Positions 22,668-32,354 of a stretch of 64,000 nt of DNA are shown one piece after another. Source of the stretch: Terfezia claveryi (lineage: Eukaryota > Ascomycota > Pezizomycetes > Pezizales > Pezizaceae); the NCBI GenBank assembly GCA_015179025.1, contig WHUX01000007.1:1-64000 (forward strand), in the 5' to 3' direction. Below the pieces are notes generated by a model, which saw nothing but the letters and a program-made list of their open reading frames with translations, was not told where the DNA came from and ran no database searches. Numbering within the stretch: the first letter of the stretch is position 1; the number at the start of each line of letters is the position of its first letter. The position numbers and the translations under genes are program-made.

Positions 22668-24035
22668 TTATTCCCAGACCCCCTTACTGCCTTGGTTCGA
22701 GTTAACCTCCTGGGCGACTCTCTGACAATCTGGCATCTTCGTGCCTTGCCCAACCCTCCTCGAGTTCGAGCTTATTGTCCCCTCTTGCGATTGGTCATGA
22801 GAGGAGCCGCTCTGTTCAGCAGATTGCTGCTCTACTTCTTCACACTCCGTTTGCAGAGAATTATTCGCAGATGTCTGTGAATTCAATTCCAAACTTAATG
22901 TTCCGTCGTCCAGGGTACTTAGGCCTTCACCAATGGCTCCATTTATGACGTTTGATTGCGTAGGTGAAGGGGTGAAGATGAGCGTAGTAGAATGTGTATC
23001 CTGAACCGATCTCGGAGTGGGGCTGCGGTGAATCGGTTTCGGAGGGGTTACGAGTGGCCCAGGAGGCTGCTGCGGTAATATACGGGATGACCTTGACGAT
23101 TTCGATGCATGGGTAACGTTACACTGATCCTCTTGGTGCTGTCTATCCGCAGCAGCTCCCTCTTCAGTACCAGACCGCCACAAATCAATTGCTTCAACAT
23201 TGCAGTCTGCGCGTTCTTGGATGGCTGTTTGCGTTTCAAACACTTCATCTTCCCCTGCTTGCTCGTCATTACCTTGTTCCTGGACGGGCTGGTCGTACCA
23301 GCCGAGATCATGCCGCCAATGCTTGTCGGTACCCCACCCTGAGTCATTTGCAGAGTCGGAGCTGTACTCGTAGTGATCAAAGTTTGCAGGAGCCCATGGA
23401 CCCGGCCCAGGGTTTTGTTGACAACTATGGAAGGGTGGTCCTTGTACTGTCTTATGACGACTACGAAGTTCTCGACTCACCTGTCTACCTATCGTTTTGA
23501 TGTCCGCACGTAGGGCTTGTAGTACCTCAACCATTGAGATGAGGGCGGCTTGGTCACTCTGGGGAAGGGCATTATTGTTTATGGTGAGGTTCAGGGAACC
23601 AACCGCACCGTTAATAATAGTTTGAGGCTGGCCATTTACCGTTGGTGGTGCTTCCAGAGGTGAGGCAGCAGAGTCTTTCGGTGAGGTTATATCCGTGGCC
23701 ACAGCAGGTAGAGGCTCGATGGCTGGGCTGGGTACGTTAGGCTCCAAGGGTGTAGGTGATTCATCGGGTGCCATATTTGTTTGCATCCGTTGGGCATATG
23801 GGTACTGTCGTCGTGAGGAGTGGGTACAAAGTAGTGCGGCTCCGAGCAGGAAAGCACCCAGGAGAAGAATAGCCGTCAATAAGGTGTCACACACCATGGA
23901 GGACGCACCCTCCATTGTGACGCCAACGAAAAACTTGCCAGTTGTGCATCCTACGTCTATCCCACCGCAAAGCAACCCATCAGTATAAAACACGACACAT
24001 AAACTGGATGCATTCGTAAACGTACCAGCTTCCAT
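22668..24035 (-). CDS. hypothetical single-pass membrane protein with long polar tail, 455 aa
   Basis: Not recognised. The single open frame has an ATG at 24033-24035. A short N-terminal part with four Cys is followed by one strong membrane segment (about residues 50-70, LLTAILLLGAFLLGAALLC), then HSSRR, so the long C-terminal part probably faces the cytosol. That tail is rich in Pro, Ser, Gln and Glu, with one predicted helical/coiled segment (ALISMVEVLQALRADIKTI near residue 165) and the rest disordered. A 24-residue N-terminally shorter form (from MEGASS) is possible. There are no catalytic motifs. The layout (membrane helix plus coiled or disordered tail) recurs in the genes at 27184-29385 and 30178-31360, though sequence similarity is not evident. 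Confidence 0.6.
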   Translation of the reverse strand: MEAGTFTNASSLCVVFYTDGLLCGGIDVGCTTGKFFVGVTMEGASSMVCDTLLTAILLLGAFLLGAALLCTHSSRRQYPYAQRMQTNMAPDESPTPLEPNVPSPAIEPLPAVATDITSPKDSAASPLEAPPTVNGQPQTIINGAVGSLNLTINNNALPQSDQAALISMVEVLQALRADIKTIGRQVSRELRSRHKTVQGPPFHSCQQNPGPGPWAPANFDHYEYSSDSANDSGWGTDKHWRHDLGWYDQPVQEQGNDEQAGEDEVFETQTAIQERADCNVEAIDLWRSGTEEGAAADRQHQEDQCNVTHASKSSRSSRILPQQPPGPLVTPPKPIHRSPTPRSVQDTHSTTLIFTPSPTQSNVINGAIGEGLSTLDDGTLSLELNSQTSANNSLQTECEEVEQQSAEQSGSSHDQSQEGTISSNSRRVGQGTKMPDCQRVAQEVNSNQGSKGVWE

Positions 24036-26100
24036 TTTGCCAACAGGTCAGTATATCTTTTCCAGCACTGCAGCTAACTGTTACTCTGTAGGCCGTGCAG
24101 GGTGTGTTGGAAGCTGTAAGTAAGACTCCTAGAGGAAACAGGCTCTCCCTGGTGCTTAAGGAGAAAGCCCCAGTACGGATTATATATATTAAAGAAGAAG
24201 AGAAACTTGTGGTTGAGGTGAAGGCCAGAAGGGTTAAATAAGCAATTCCTTAGCGTTCGTATCGCAGAGTGTGACCTGCGACAGAGTTTGGCCTAGTCCC
24301 CTGCCGTTCGACCATACCCTGTGGCGAAGGGCCATGCAAAGAACTTCCGTTGCATAACTTATGTATTCATGCAAACAAAAGTCAGAGTAACGCCTGCTCT
24401 TGAAGGCTCATGCTACACTTTAAGACACACTTCTATGAGGGGATTCTGCAACCTGGACTAACCGCTCACTCATTCTAAGTTTCATTGAAGCAATAGCCTT
24501 TGTGACAGATGCAACTGTTGTAGAATAGGTATAATACCGGCAATAGAAATCCGGCACTTATTTATCGGCAAGATTCCGTGCTGCAGCATGCTTGAAGGGT
24601 AAAATATAAACAAACCATTTTTGTGATTGGCCCCAGGAGTCTCGAAGGCTCAGTACTTTACATTAATTCATTTATTTGTTCATATAGGTATAGACCAATG
24701 TTTTTCTGCATGCCAGGTTAAGTGAACACCACCAATCCGCTAGGTAAACTCTTAGTTAAATATGGGTGTGGCTCAAGATGATCTGATAGCCATTAGCGAA
24801 CGGGTACAGTCGCACGACGGATATTATGTGTCCCCATTACATACATTGATTCATGTACGTACCCGGACCCCACGTGCCCAAAGCATTCAGATCACGTGAG
24901 CAGCCCGCGATAGCAAAAAGAGCTTTTCTATTCTTTTTTAAAAGCCAGTGCTTGCATATATAGCTCAAGAAGATGGCGGTGAATGCACAGTGCAGTAGAA
25001 ACATTTGTAAGGCTTACTCTTGGCCTCCTTAAGGCCCTCCACACGAGGCTATCCATATGAGGCCCCCCACTAAAATTATAACACATTTGTACCAGCATGG
25101 AGAAGAGCGGGGGAAAGGAAGGGGGGGGGCCGCGACCTGCGTTTCTTGTTTAAGGCCATGGACTTACTCGTGAATATCGAATCTCTACGCTATATACGGG
25201 ACGAGAATATATTATCTACCCGATTAACCCGGTGTTGTTGAATTCGCGTTTCAAGTACATATAGCAGGGGTTGAGGGGTTCCTCATGAATATTTGTACGT
25301 ACCCAGACATAAATACACGAAACATCACCTGATACAACCCAAATACCTTGTGCGGATCAATAATTTAAAAGCATTTATGAGGGGTGGTACAGTTGGTGGA
25401 TCACGTTGGCTGAGTATCAAGACATTATTCGGCTAAGTTTCAAGACATTTTTCGGCTAAGTTTCAAGGCATTATTCGGTTTCATATGGATATTTGAAGAC
25501 ACGGTTAGGTCTAGTCTGGTTAGGTTAGGTCCAAACTAGATTAATACCGCAGTAGGCTTCAAATTTCAAATAGAATAAAACCTTTTTTTTTTTTTTTTTT
25601 TTTTTTTTTGCATGAATGAGTTGTTCATTAATGATTCAGACAGATTTTAAGTTTGAACTTAAAATCTAAGTCTGGGGAAAAAACAAAAAAAAAAAAAAAA
25701 AAAAAAAATTTCAGTTCCCTCAACACCAGACTACCTTTTTGTATGGAACTATCTAGTTTGTTACACGCAAGAATATTTTCGTTGATCTACGATATCCGAT
25801 GGAATAGATACGTGTGCGGTCACATGTGCATTACATCCTCTCGAAATAAGGGCGTACACAGAGGCCCCACATATACGTACATAGACCTATTCTCGTGCCC
25901 AGATTGCCCATCAAATAAATCGGTCTCGGGCACGAGAACACAAATACCCCTTAGATATGAGCTCTGTTGTCCATGAAAATTAAATGCATATACATACAGT
26001 ATATATGTGTGGTTAAGGACTTCGTTGGTCATGGCAATCAGATTGCGGTTACCCTGAGCAAGCTTCGCTGTGCTGACTGCGATTATCTGGTGGGCACGAG
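24036..26100. other. no gene seen; tandem repeat and hairpin
   Basis: A three-unit tandem repeat of ~27 bases (AAGACATTATTCGGCTAAGT type) covers about 25419-25480. A T-run (25583-25609), a perfect 12-bp hairpin (25642-25667) and an A-run (25687-25708) follow each other. No gene is supported. Confidence 0.45.
25642..25667. repeat. perfect 12-bp hairpin between poly-T and poly-A
   Basis: AGATTTTAAGTT, two-base loop, AACTTAAAATCT. It is flanked on the left by a 27-base T-run and on the right by an A-run, so the whole 25583-25708 segment could fold back on itself. Confidence 0.7.
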
Positions 26101-26113
26101 TTGGTAATGGAGG

Positions 26114-26834
26114 TCACATATTTACCCAATTTTGTGTGGGCAATTTACAAATCATAATCCGGATAGTCTCTTTGTTTGGAGAAATGTATTCGGTCACGTG
26201 TGGGTAAGTATCGCACAATCCTAGTCTGAATACCACTATTGTCTCTATAGCAAATTTAAACGGCATCACCAGATAATCTTGTACAGCTGAACTAATTTTC
26301 TCGGGTCCATTCAAATCTATTCGGCTAGCCTGGTAGAAGGTCTCAGCCTTCTCCTTATTGAATGAACTAACATTCCAAGAAGGGAGCGCAGGTATGATAA
26401 GAAGAATATGTAATAGGTCAATCTCTGGATTATACCATGAAGGAACTTAAAAGCTGCCCTCATAGTCGAACCCCATATTGCGTCTCCTCTGACTTAATTC
26501 GAATTCCGTGTTGAATGAATTCTAGGGTGAGCTTTCGCATAGGGATATCCCGGGGTAACTGTTTCTGCTTGAAGGCTGTTTAACCCGTGCCAACCAGACT
26601 ACTATCGCCCCCTACTATATATAAACCCAGGCGCTTGCTTGGTTTGATGCCGTTAATATTCCGTGAACCACGAACACGCAAAAATACAATTATCGGGAAT
26701 GAGATGTCTAGAGGAACATTCTTACAGAAAGATTGCACAGTTTGGATTGATGTGATGTCAATGATCAAGATGGTCTGAGGATTAGCAGAGACTTCGATAG
26801 GTATTCTCCTTGAGCGCGGTTTTGTCGATATCAT
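26114..26834 (-). pseudogene. decayed coding-like segments, unknown
   Basis: Two adjacent frames on the minus strand (26580-26834, and 26114 to about 26425) have ordinary protein composition and could be pieces of one gene. No motif is recognised, the join between them is frame-shifted, and no intron signals resolve it. Reported as possible remains only. Confidence 0.2.
26587..26601 (-). repeat. GTGCCAACCAGACTA terminal-repeat motif
   Basis: Exact reverse complement of 17708-17722 and identical to 34835-34849. If it were the partner of the 17708 motif, the enclosed segment would be 8.9 kb and include the CFEM and 22668-24035 genes. Confidence 0.6.
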
Positions 26835-26960
26835 ATGCAGTGGGTGTATACTTCGAGATTATGTGCAAATCTAGATGTATTTATCTCGTCCCGGGTAGTA
26901 AAGTAAGTACCTCATCCTAACAACATACCCCTACCTACGTTTCGAGTAGCACTATAACTA

Positions 26961-27022
26961 GCATGTCTGGCACTATGTGGTGAGCCATGCGATTTGGGCT
27001 CGAGTCCCAGCTGGGTTCATTG
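26961..27022 (+). repeat. tRNA-like unit, decayed relative of 16133-16240
   Basis: Shares AGCATGTCTGGC, a following CTA, and a T-arm/B-box region (GGGCTCGAGTCCCAG) with the 16133 unit. The 5' tRNA-like half is not recognisable, so it is a 5'-truncated copy. Confidence 0.55.
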
Positions 27023-27047
27023 TCAACTTCAGCCCATAGAGAGTATC

Positions 27048-27120
27048 TACAGAGGACTCTCGATACAAGCATATCGTTCGGACCGGGAGAAGTATGCTTG
27101 TAACCAATATATGCTTATAG
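27048..27120 (+). mobile_element. terminal inverted repeat of a pogo/mariner-like element
   Basis: Begins TACAGAGGACTCTCGATACA (TA plus the repeat) and contains AAGTATGCTTGTAACC and AATATATGCTTAT. The same end occurs, inverted, at 49486-49558 and related ends lie at 48276 and 48277. It lies 63 bases beyond the stop codon of the tail-anchored gene, on the same side as in the second copy. Confidence 0.7.
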
Positions 27121-27402
27121 CAAGAGAAAATAGGTAACTATAAAATGAAGTTAACTAGCGCTAGGAAATGTTGTGGAATAGGCTCATGAATCCAAGCAGA
27201 GCATATAAACAAGAAATATCCAAACGAGAGTAGTAGGTGTGGAAGCGGGAATGTCAAGGAGAGGAGGCACCAGAAAGTCAGTGATCCTGCGCTGAACATG
27301 CAGACGCCTGCATTGAATTTCTAGAGTCTCAATACTTTTCTCCTCACGCTGTAGAACATCTTGTAGGTCCCTGATATTGGCTGTAGGTTCAGCTTGAAGA
27401 GA

Positions 27403-29261
27403 TTTTTTTTTTTTTTTTTTTGAAGTCTATACGTCTATGGAGCCTAAGGCTATGAGACGGTTCCGTTTCCTCACCTTAAAAGGCTCGGAAATCTCACGGA
27501 ACAACGAGTAGAATAAACGATAGCAGAAGAGACAAACAAGAAAACATAGCCCAATCCCCCGCCCTTACGGGCCCTTCCCCCAATCCCCACTCAGGTCAGA
27601 TCAAGGTTGGAGAAGAACGTCTCCACCAGATCTATCACATATTCACCCCCCCATCTTTCACCTTCTTCGCCCACTTCTTCCGCTCATCCATCTCCTCCCA
27701 ATTCCCCCACCTTCGTCCGATCTCTTCCCCCCGTGGACAGACCAAGGCTACGTGCTTGCCTGTCTCCGCATGCCTTCCGCATGTCCGGCATGTCGGATCT
27801 ACCGTATCATCCAATATTGCACGCCAGGATTGGAGATTTCCCTTCCCAGTCCTGCAATGGACGTAGTTACGTCTTGCCTTCCTTCCCCACCTAACCACCC
27901 TACCCCCCCCTGTTCCGACTACCTTTCTCTCCGCCTCCCTCATTCTCTTCCATTCCTGTCTGAGTCCACCCTCCGTGATCTGAGGTTCTTCAGGATGCTG
28001 GTCCTCCGCCCCTTCTTTCGCCAGCACATCTGCCCGTTCGTTGCCTGGAATCCCGACATGAGCTTTTACCCATCCCAGCCTTACCGCCTTCGCCCCTAGC
28101 TTCTCTTGCCTTTCTTTGATACCTGTGGCTGCTGAGATTAGGTCTGCTGTCCTTGCCTTTCCCCTCCTTCCTGCCATCTTAAGTGCACCGATTGCTGCTG
28201 TTGAGTCTGTCAATATCAGCACCTTCAAATGTTGAGGTGTCTTTTCCAGGGCTTTTCTGATCCCGGCAACCTCCCCATCCCATACCGTGCACAATCTCCC
28301 TAGACCGGTCCTTCCCTTTATAGTCCCCTCTTCCGAACACCAGCCCCCGCCCACTCCTCCACCCTCACTCATGCTGCCATCCGTGTACACTACTACCGAG
28401 TCCTCCTTCAACTCTCCGATTTTTTTAACCCACCGATCTGGCTTATCGTCCCTAGTCAGGCCCAGGTCCATTATCGGTATCTCAACTACCCTACACGGAC
28501 CTCCTATGCTTAACACCTCGTTCAGTCCTTCTCTCACGAACCCTGCCTTGTTTCGAATTGCTGACATTACCGAGGTGAAGCCGTCCTCCTTTGGATTATC
28601 CTGCATTCTATATGGTGCTCCAATATTGTCCCATGATCTTCCCTCCTCCACATTCCTCTCCCGAGGGATACCATCATCTAACCACAGATCCCCCAGTGCA
28701 ACTGGGTCCCGCATCATCTTCCCCATCAGCCTTGCCTGAGCTGCGTCCAACACCATTCTTGGACTTTCTACCCCTGCAATTTGGCTTACCAGCTCCCGTC
28801 TCGAACCATGGGTAGCATTAACACATTTCTTAAGGGCTTGGTATTGTAACCTCTCGAACTCTTCTTCCCAATCTCGCTGCCCCCTCCAACCAAGTTCAGA
28901 GTCCCATAGCACCACCGCCCTAATCATCCCCGTATACGCCGCCCTCCAGCTGTTGGCGCTCATTCCCCAAGACGAGTTCCCTAGCCCATTTAGCTGTCCC
29001 AGAAGCTTCCTAGCTTTCTGGATCCTGCTTTGCCAGTGCATTTTGAACGTCAGGCTCTCGTCCATAATAATACCAATCCACTTAACCCACTTCACATCTT
29101 TCTTCTCCTTCCTCCTTTTTGTCCTTAGCACCAGCTTTTCGTGCTTGCTATCTTCTAAAGGCAGGAAATTCTCCTTCGCTACCTCATTCACCACTTTATC
29201 CGCACTCACCAACAAATCATCCATGTTTGCTTGACCCCCCCCAATGGCATATGTTCAGATG
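27403..29261 (-). mobile_element. 5'-truncated LINE insertion with 13-bp TSD and poly(A)
   Basis: Flanked by direct repeats CAGCTTGAAGAGA at 27390-27402 and 29262-29274. The 3' poly(A) appears as the T-run 27403-27420. The element is truncated just upstream of the reverse-transcriptase catalytic box (WMDD at the 5' end). TSD, poly(A) and 5' truncation are the classic marks of target-primed reverse transcription. Confidence 0.92.
27635..29224 (-). CDS. LINE ORF2 C-terminal part: end of reverse transcriptase plus RNase H
   Basis: Open for 529 codons. It starts at the RT catalytic Asp-Asp (MDDLLVSAD), continues through the RT thumb (VKWIGIIMDESLTFKMHW), and contains a full RNase H domain: VVYTDGSMSEGG (Asp), a Glu in DGEVAG, LILTDSTAA (Asp) and GIPGNERADVLA (final Asp). 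The end has a cysteine/histidine cluster CRTCGRHAETGKH typical of fungal LINE ORF2 tails. No frame breaks, unlike the other LINE copies here, so this insertion is the youngest of them. It lacks the RT fingers/palm N-terminus and any endonuclease, so it cannot move by itself. Confidence 0.9.
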   Translation of the reverse strand: MDDLLVSADKVVNEVAKENFLPLEDSKHEKLVLRTKRRKEKKDVKWVKWIGIIMDESLTFKMHWQSRIQKARKLLGQLNGLGNSSWGMSANSWRAAYTGMIRAVVLWDSELGWRGQRDWEEEFERLQYQALKKCVNATHGSRRELVSQIAGVESPRMVLDAAQARLMGKMMRDPVALGDLWLDDGIPRERNVEEGRSWDNIGAPYRMQDNPKEDGFTSVMSAIRNKAGFVREGLNEVLSIGGPCRVVEIPIMDLGLTRDDKPDRWVKKIGELKEDSVVVYTDGSMSEGGGVGGGWCSEEGTIKGRTGLGRLCTVWDGEVAGIRKALEKTPQHLKVLILTDSTAAIGALKMAGRRGKARTADLISAATGIKERQEKLGAKAVRLGWVKAHVGIPGNERADVLAKEGAEDQHPEEPQITEGGLRQEWKRMREAERKVVGTGGGRVVRWGRKARRNYVHCRTGKGNLQSWRAILDDTVDPTCRTCGRHAETGKHVALVCPRGEEIGRRWGNWEEMDERKKWAKKVKDGGVNM

Positions 29262-29498
29262 CAGCTTGAAGAGAAAAGGGGAGTAATCCTTCAATATGCG
29301 CGGGCGCTACCCTGAGGTGTAACCGGTCAAGCTCCGTCCATGCCTGATATTGTTGGACAACCGAAGATTTGAAAGAAGAGGCCATTGTTTTCACAGTCAG
29401 TATGTATACATCATCGGATCACTCGGTCTGATACAAAACCAAGTAAGCTAATTTGACAGTGAACAGGTGACATGAAATCGAGAGTGCATTATCATTTG

Positions 29499-29618
29499 AC
29501 ATCTACGACCATAGACTGAAGAAAACGAGGCATCCCGTCTGCTCTACCATATCTAAGCTTCAGATCGCCAGGCTAGTACTGCAGTGGGTGACCATGCGGG
29601 AAAGTCTCCCACCGCAGC
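29499..29618 (+). rRNA. 5S rRNA-like gene, probably a variant or pseudogene
   Basis: About 120 bases resembling fungal 5S rRNA: ACATCTACGACCATAGACTG start, GGCATCCCGTCTGCTC, and internal-promoter block ATATCTAAGCTTCAGA with GTGGGTGACCATGCGG further on. The 3' end does not restore the expected complement of ACATCTACGAC (it reads CCACCGCAGCACGCATT), so helix I is broken. No RNA evidence is available. Confidence 0.6.
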
Positions 29619-29696
29619 ACGCATTGGGAGTTTAGAATTTTTCACTTCTTCTTTCAGTAGTGTTGGATGGTTGCCTTTTTGAGAAATCACACAGGT

Positions 29697-29820
29697 AGTC
29701 CTTATTTGGCCCATACCTTTTTTGGCATCTCCCAGTCTACCCTTTTTGTAATTAAGCTAGTCCTTATTTGGCCCATACCTTTTTTGGCATCTCCCAGTCT
29801 ACCCTTTTTGTAATTAAGCT
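29697..29820 (+). repeat. perfect 62-bp tandem duplication
   Basis: The unit beginning AGTCCTTATTTGGCCCATAC occurs twice without differences (29697-29758, 29759-29820), followed by the first bases of a third. Perfect identity implies recent slippage or local duplication. Confidence 0.9.
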
Positions 29821-29860
29821 AGTCCTATCTTGGTAGTCTTCCTCTTCCCACACCATTTTT

Positions 29861-29870
29861 TAGTCTGGTT
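29861..29870 (+). repeat. TAGTCTGGTT motif
   Basis: One more occurrence of the TAGTCTGGTT terminal motif; no inverted partner nearby. Confidence 0.4.
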
Positions 29871-29969
29871 ATTGTTTTTAGATCGAGACTCTACCAGTCC
29901 TACGACGCTAACAGGTTCCAGCTGAAGCGAGCTCTTGACACGCAGTGTTGCAGACAAAAATTTTGGAGT

Positions 29970-30047
29970 ATGTAACAGGCCACACTCCTCATGGCCCCCC
30001 GATGGGGCCGCATAGGAGTAACAAGTATTTTTTTTTAAAAAAAAAAG
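29970..30047 (+). mobile_element. LINE 3'-end fragment with hairpin and A-tail
   Basis: In the plus orientation: CCTCAT, GGCCCC (29993-29998), loop CCGAT, GGGGCC (30004-30009), GCATAGG, then a T/A-rich end with an A-run (30038-30047). This is the same 3' end as the minus-strand copies at 35178, 51841 and 52571. Confidence 0.7.
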
Positions 30048-30177
30048 CAGGAGTGGCAGAGCCAGTCTGGTCTGTACCTGCAGGGCTGATTGTCAGCCAG
30101 TCTTGAACCATAATTGACTTCGAACCGACTGCCATGTGTGTCAACTTTTAACTTTGTTAAGTCCGTTGGGTGCGAAA

Positions 30178-31360
30178 ATGTACTCGCAGACGGTGCCTAT
30201 CCGCACTATGCTGCGCGAAAGGACGATCCATCCCATAGAGAACCTTCCTGAAAGGGAAATCGCAATCCAAGAAGTACAGCACCCTCCCGAAACGGAAATG
30301 GGGATTTACGCCTCCACGACTGTGACTGGCTTTGCTTCACCTCCACCTTCACCTTCACCTTCACCTTCACCCTCAACCTCACCGCAGGCTATTTCCACTC
30401 CCCTCCCCCAATACCTGACTGTCAACCTAATGAAAAGTATGCTTTCAAGAAAGATACAAGCCTTGCTCACTCTCGTTGTGGTGGGGATTGCAACCTACAT
30501 TGGGTTTGCCAATGGAACGAGGTATGTGGAAGAGAAGTTCCCTCCGAGATCTAGTCCCGGTACTTCTGTGATGTTCCCATACTAATTTGTTTTCTTCAGC
30601 AGGACCGTGGACCCCGCTGGGGTAGCACCACCACCAGGGCACCATGCCCAATGCACTCAGATGTGTCTGGGGGTGGGGGCGGCTTGTATTCAAGAGCTGA
30701 AGGGGGAAATCGAAGACGAATTTGAGGATGGAGGAAAGATTCGGGGGATTATGGGGTTTGCAAACGGCGGAGATGAGAGCGGGTCACTCAATTGAAATCG
30801 TTCAGGAATGTGGGGGCATGAAAGCTGCAGGAATGACTGAATTGGAAATGAGAGTTGGCAAGGTGGAGGAGAAACTTGTCAAGGTGGACGAGAGAGTTGG
30901 CAAGGTGGAGGAGAAACTTGTCAAGGTGGACGAGAGAATTGTCAAGGTGGAGGAGAGAATTGTCAAGGTGGAGGAGAGAATTGCCAAAATAGAAGGGAAA
31001 CTTGCAAAAATTGAAGGTGGGTACCCTAGCGTGCAGAGTTCAACTGTGAGAATTCCGTGTTTTGACAAACAAGCAGTATGGCAGCTGGACATGGAACGCC
31101 GGGTGGATAGGATAGAGGAGAGGCTTGCATCGATTGAAAGTAGGCACCCTAGCGAGACTTCCACTCTTAGAGTAACAGGTTTTTACAAAGGACTACAGAC
31201 AGCATCAATGACATCAACAACAACCTCCGGACCCTCCTACAGAAGTTGGACAACCAAAGAGTGGACCATAAGCAGGATGGGGGAGGGAGAGAAAGGGAAA
31301 AGGACGGAGAGGATGGTGGGAGACCTGGAGGGTCAACTAAGAGATGTTCAGTGTCCGTAG
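30178..31360 (+). CDS. hypothetical membrane/coiled-coil protein, exon structure partly unresolved
   Basis: Exon 1 is 30178-30521 and exon 2 starts at 30600 or 30603; the intron has GTATGT, a TACTAAT branch site and CAG. Exon 1 encodes a Pro-Ser repeat from a CTTCAC microsatellite (about 30340-30372) and a membrane helix (ALLTLVVVGIATYIGF). Exon 2 in frame stops at 30795. A strong coiled-coil frame starts by about 30806 and runs to 31360, with four to five KVEEKLVKVDERVGK-like heptad units produced by ~21-24-bp DNA repeats, then a second coil. CTTCAG-type acceptors near 30805 could join it, but I found no donor that keeps phase. Near 31180-31250 a third frame continues the coil better, so there may be further introns or frame decay. 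Overall: single-pass membrane protein with a long coiled coil; role unknown. Confidence 0.45.
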
Positions 31361-32340
31361 TAAGATTGCATATAAGATCAGTGACCATACCTGCGTTTGC
31401 CACCACCAATCCCCCGTATGTATTTCCATATATACCCTGTTACCCCCAGCATCAAACTTATAAACTGGCTCATATATTAGGTCTTTGGCAAACGTTCGCT
31501 GCTGTAAAAGATATTAAAAGGTTACTATGAGCGGAGGTATCACGGTAGTAGTTACGGAGGTAGTAGCGGTGGACAAAGCAGAGAGGGTGAGCGAGCAGAA
31601 GTGTGAAAGAGCAGATGGTAGAACTATGTCGAGAGTAGACAGTCTATTGAGTTCGATCGAGAAGTGTATAGAACTAGATACAGGAGTAGAAGACTCGTAT
31701 ATAATCGTACGAGTTGAGGGTAAAATCTAGTAAGAAAGTCTAAGTTACATAACCTAAGAATAGTATATCGTGCATATATGAATGAAGAAATATATAGAGG
31801 TGTGTAACTGAGACAGTAATATGAGTCAACGAATATAACAGAAAGTCATAGAAGAGATGATCTTTGAGTCATAACAACTGGGACAAGTAAGCAGTAACCT
31901 TAAGTAGTAAAGCAGTATTATGCAATTGTAACACGGACTTAGGGGGCAAGGCGACCAAGGAGTACGCCTGGACAGTGGGCAAGGGGGGGATCGCACACAT
32001 AGGAACGCTATGTGTGTGATCTAGGGGAAGGCTGGGGCGGGGCAAGGGTAGGAGGCAAGAGACACATGGAAGTAGGAGGCAGCTGGGCTGCAAGGCTGTT
32101 CGACGAGGCAAGGCAAGACGAGGGGGTGTACAAGGGAGGTACACCTTCGCGGAGAGAGGCAAGGTCTGTATTAGCATATAAGACGTTGGATAGGGATCCA
32201 ACGACAGTACGAGGGCAAGGACTATATATACATGATTCCAGGCCAGGGCAGAACAAGAACAAGAACAAGAACAAGAACCCCAACTCCAAATGGCAACAAG
32301 AACGAGAGTCGGACAGATCCCGCCATCTAACTCTCAAAAG
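31361..32340 (-). mobile_element. probable LTR region of the gypsy remnant
   Basis: This lies directly downstream (minus strand) of the chromodomain remnant and has no genes. It holds a TATATATAG element near 32225, a GAACAA repeat (32258-32277) and a near-perfect 14-bp hairpin (31989-32021). I could not find both LTR borders or a second LTR, so the limits are approximate. Confidence 0.35.
31989..32021. repeat. 14-bp stem hairpin
   Basis: GATCGCACACATAG, loop GAACG, CTATGTGTGTGATC; one G-T type pair in 14. Confidence 0.75.
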
Positions 32341-32354
32341 GCACGATACTATTC

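Larger units (their letters stand above)
27184..29385 (-). pseudogene. small tail-anchored coiled-coil protein gene, split by a LINE insertion
   Basis: The ATG is at 29383-29385 and the stop at 27184-27186. The two coding parts (29262-29385 and 27184-27402, sharing one copy of a 13-base duplication) join in frame once the 1,859-bp LINE is removed, giving about 109 residues. The first part has VVQQYQAWTELDRL. The second part is a charged coiled coil (LQDVLQREEKSIETLE), then QRRITDFLVPP, then a C-terminal hydrophobic stretch (VWIFLVYML) with few residues after it, as in tail-anchored membrane proteins. A paralogous C-terminal end, with the same QRRITDFL followed by a Pro/Ser linker and a membrane segment, lies at 49264-49453. 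Homology between the two copies continues past the stop into the TIR, so the gene appears to be cargo of that element. Function unknown. The interruption makes this copy non-functional unless the insertion is absent in other strains. Confidence 0.75.
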
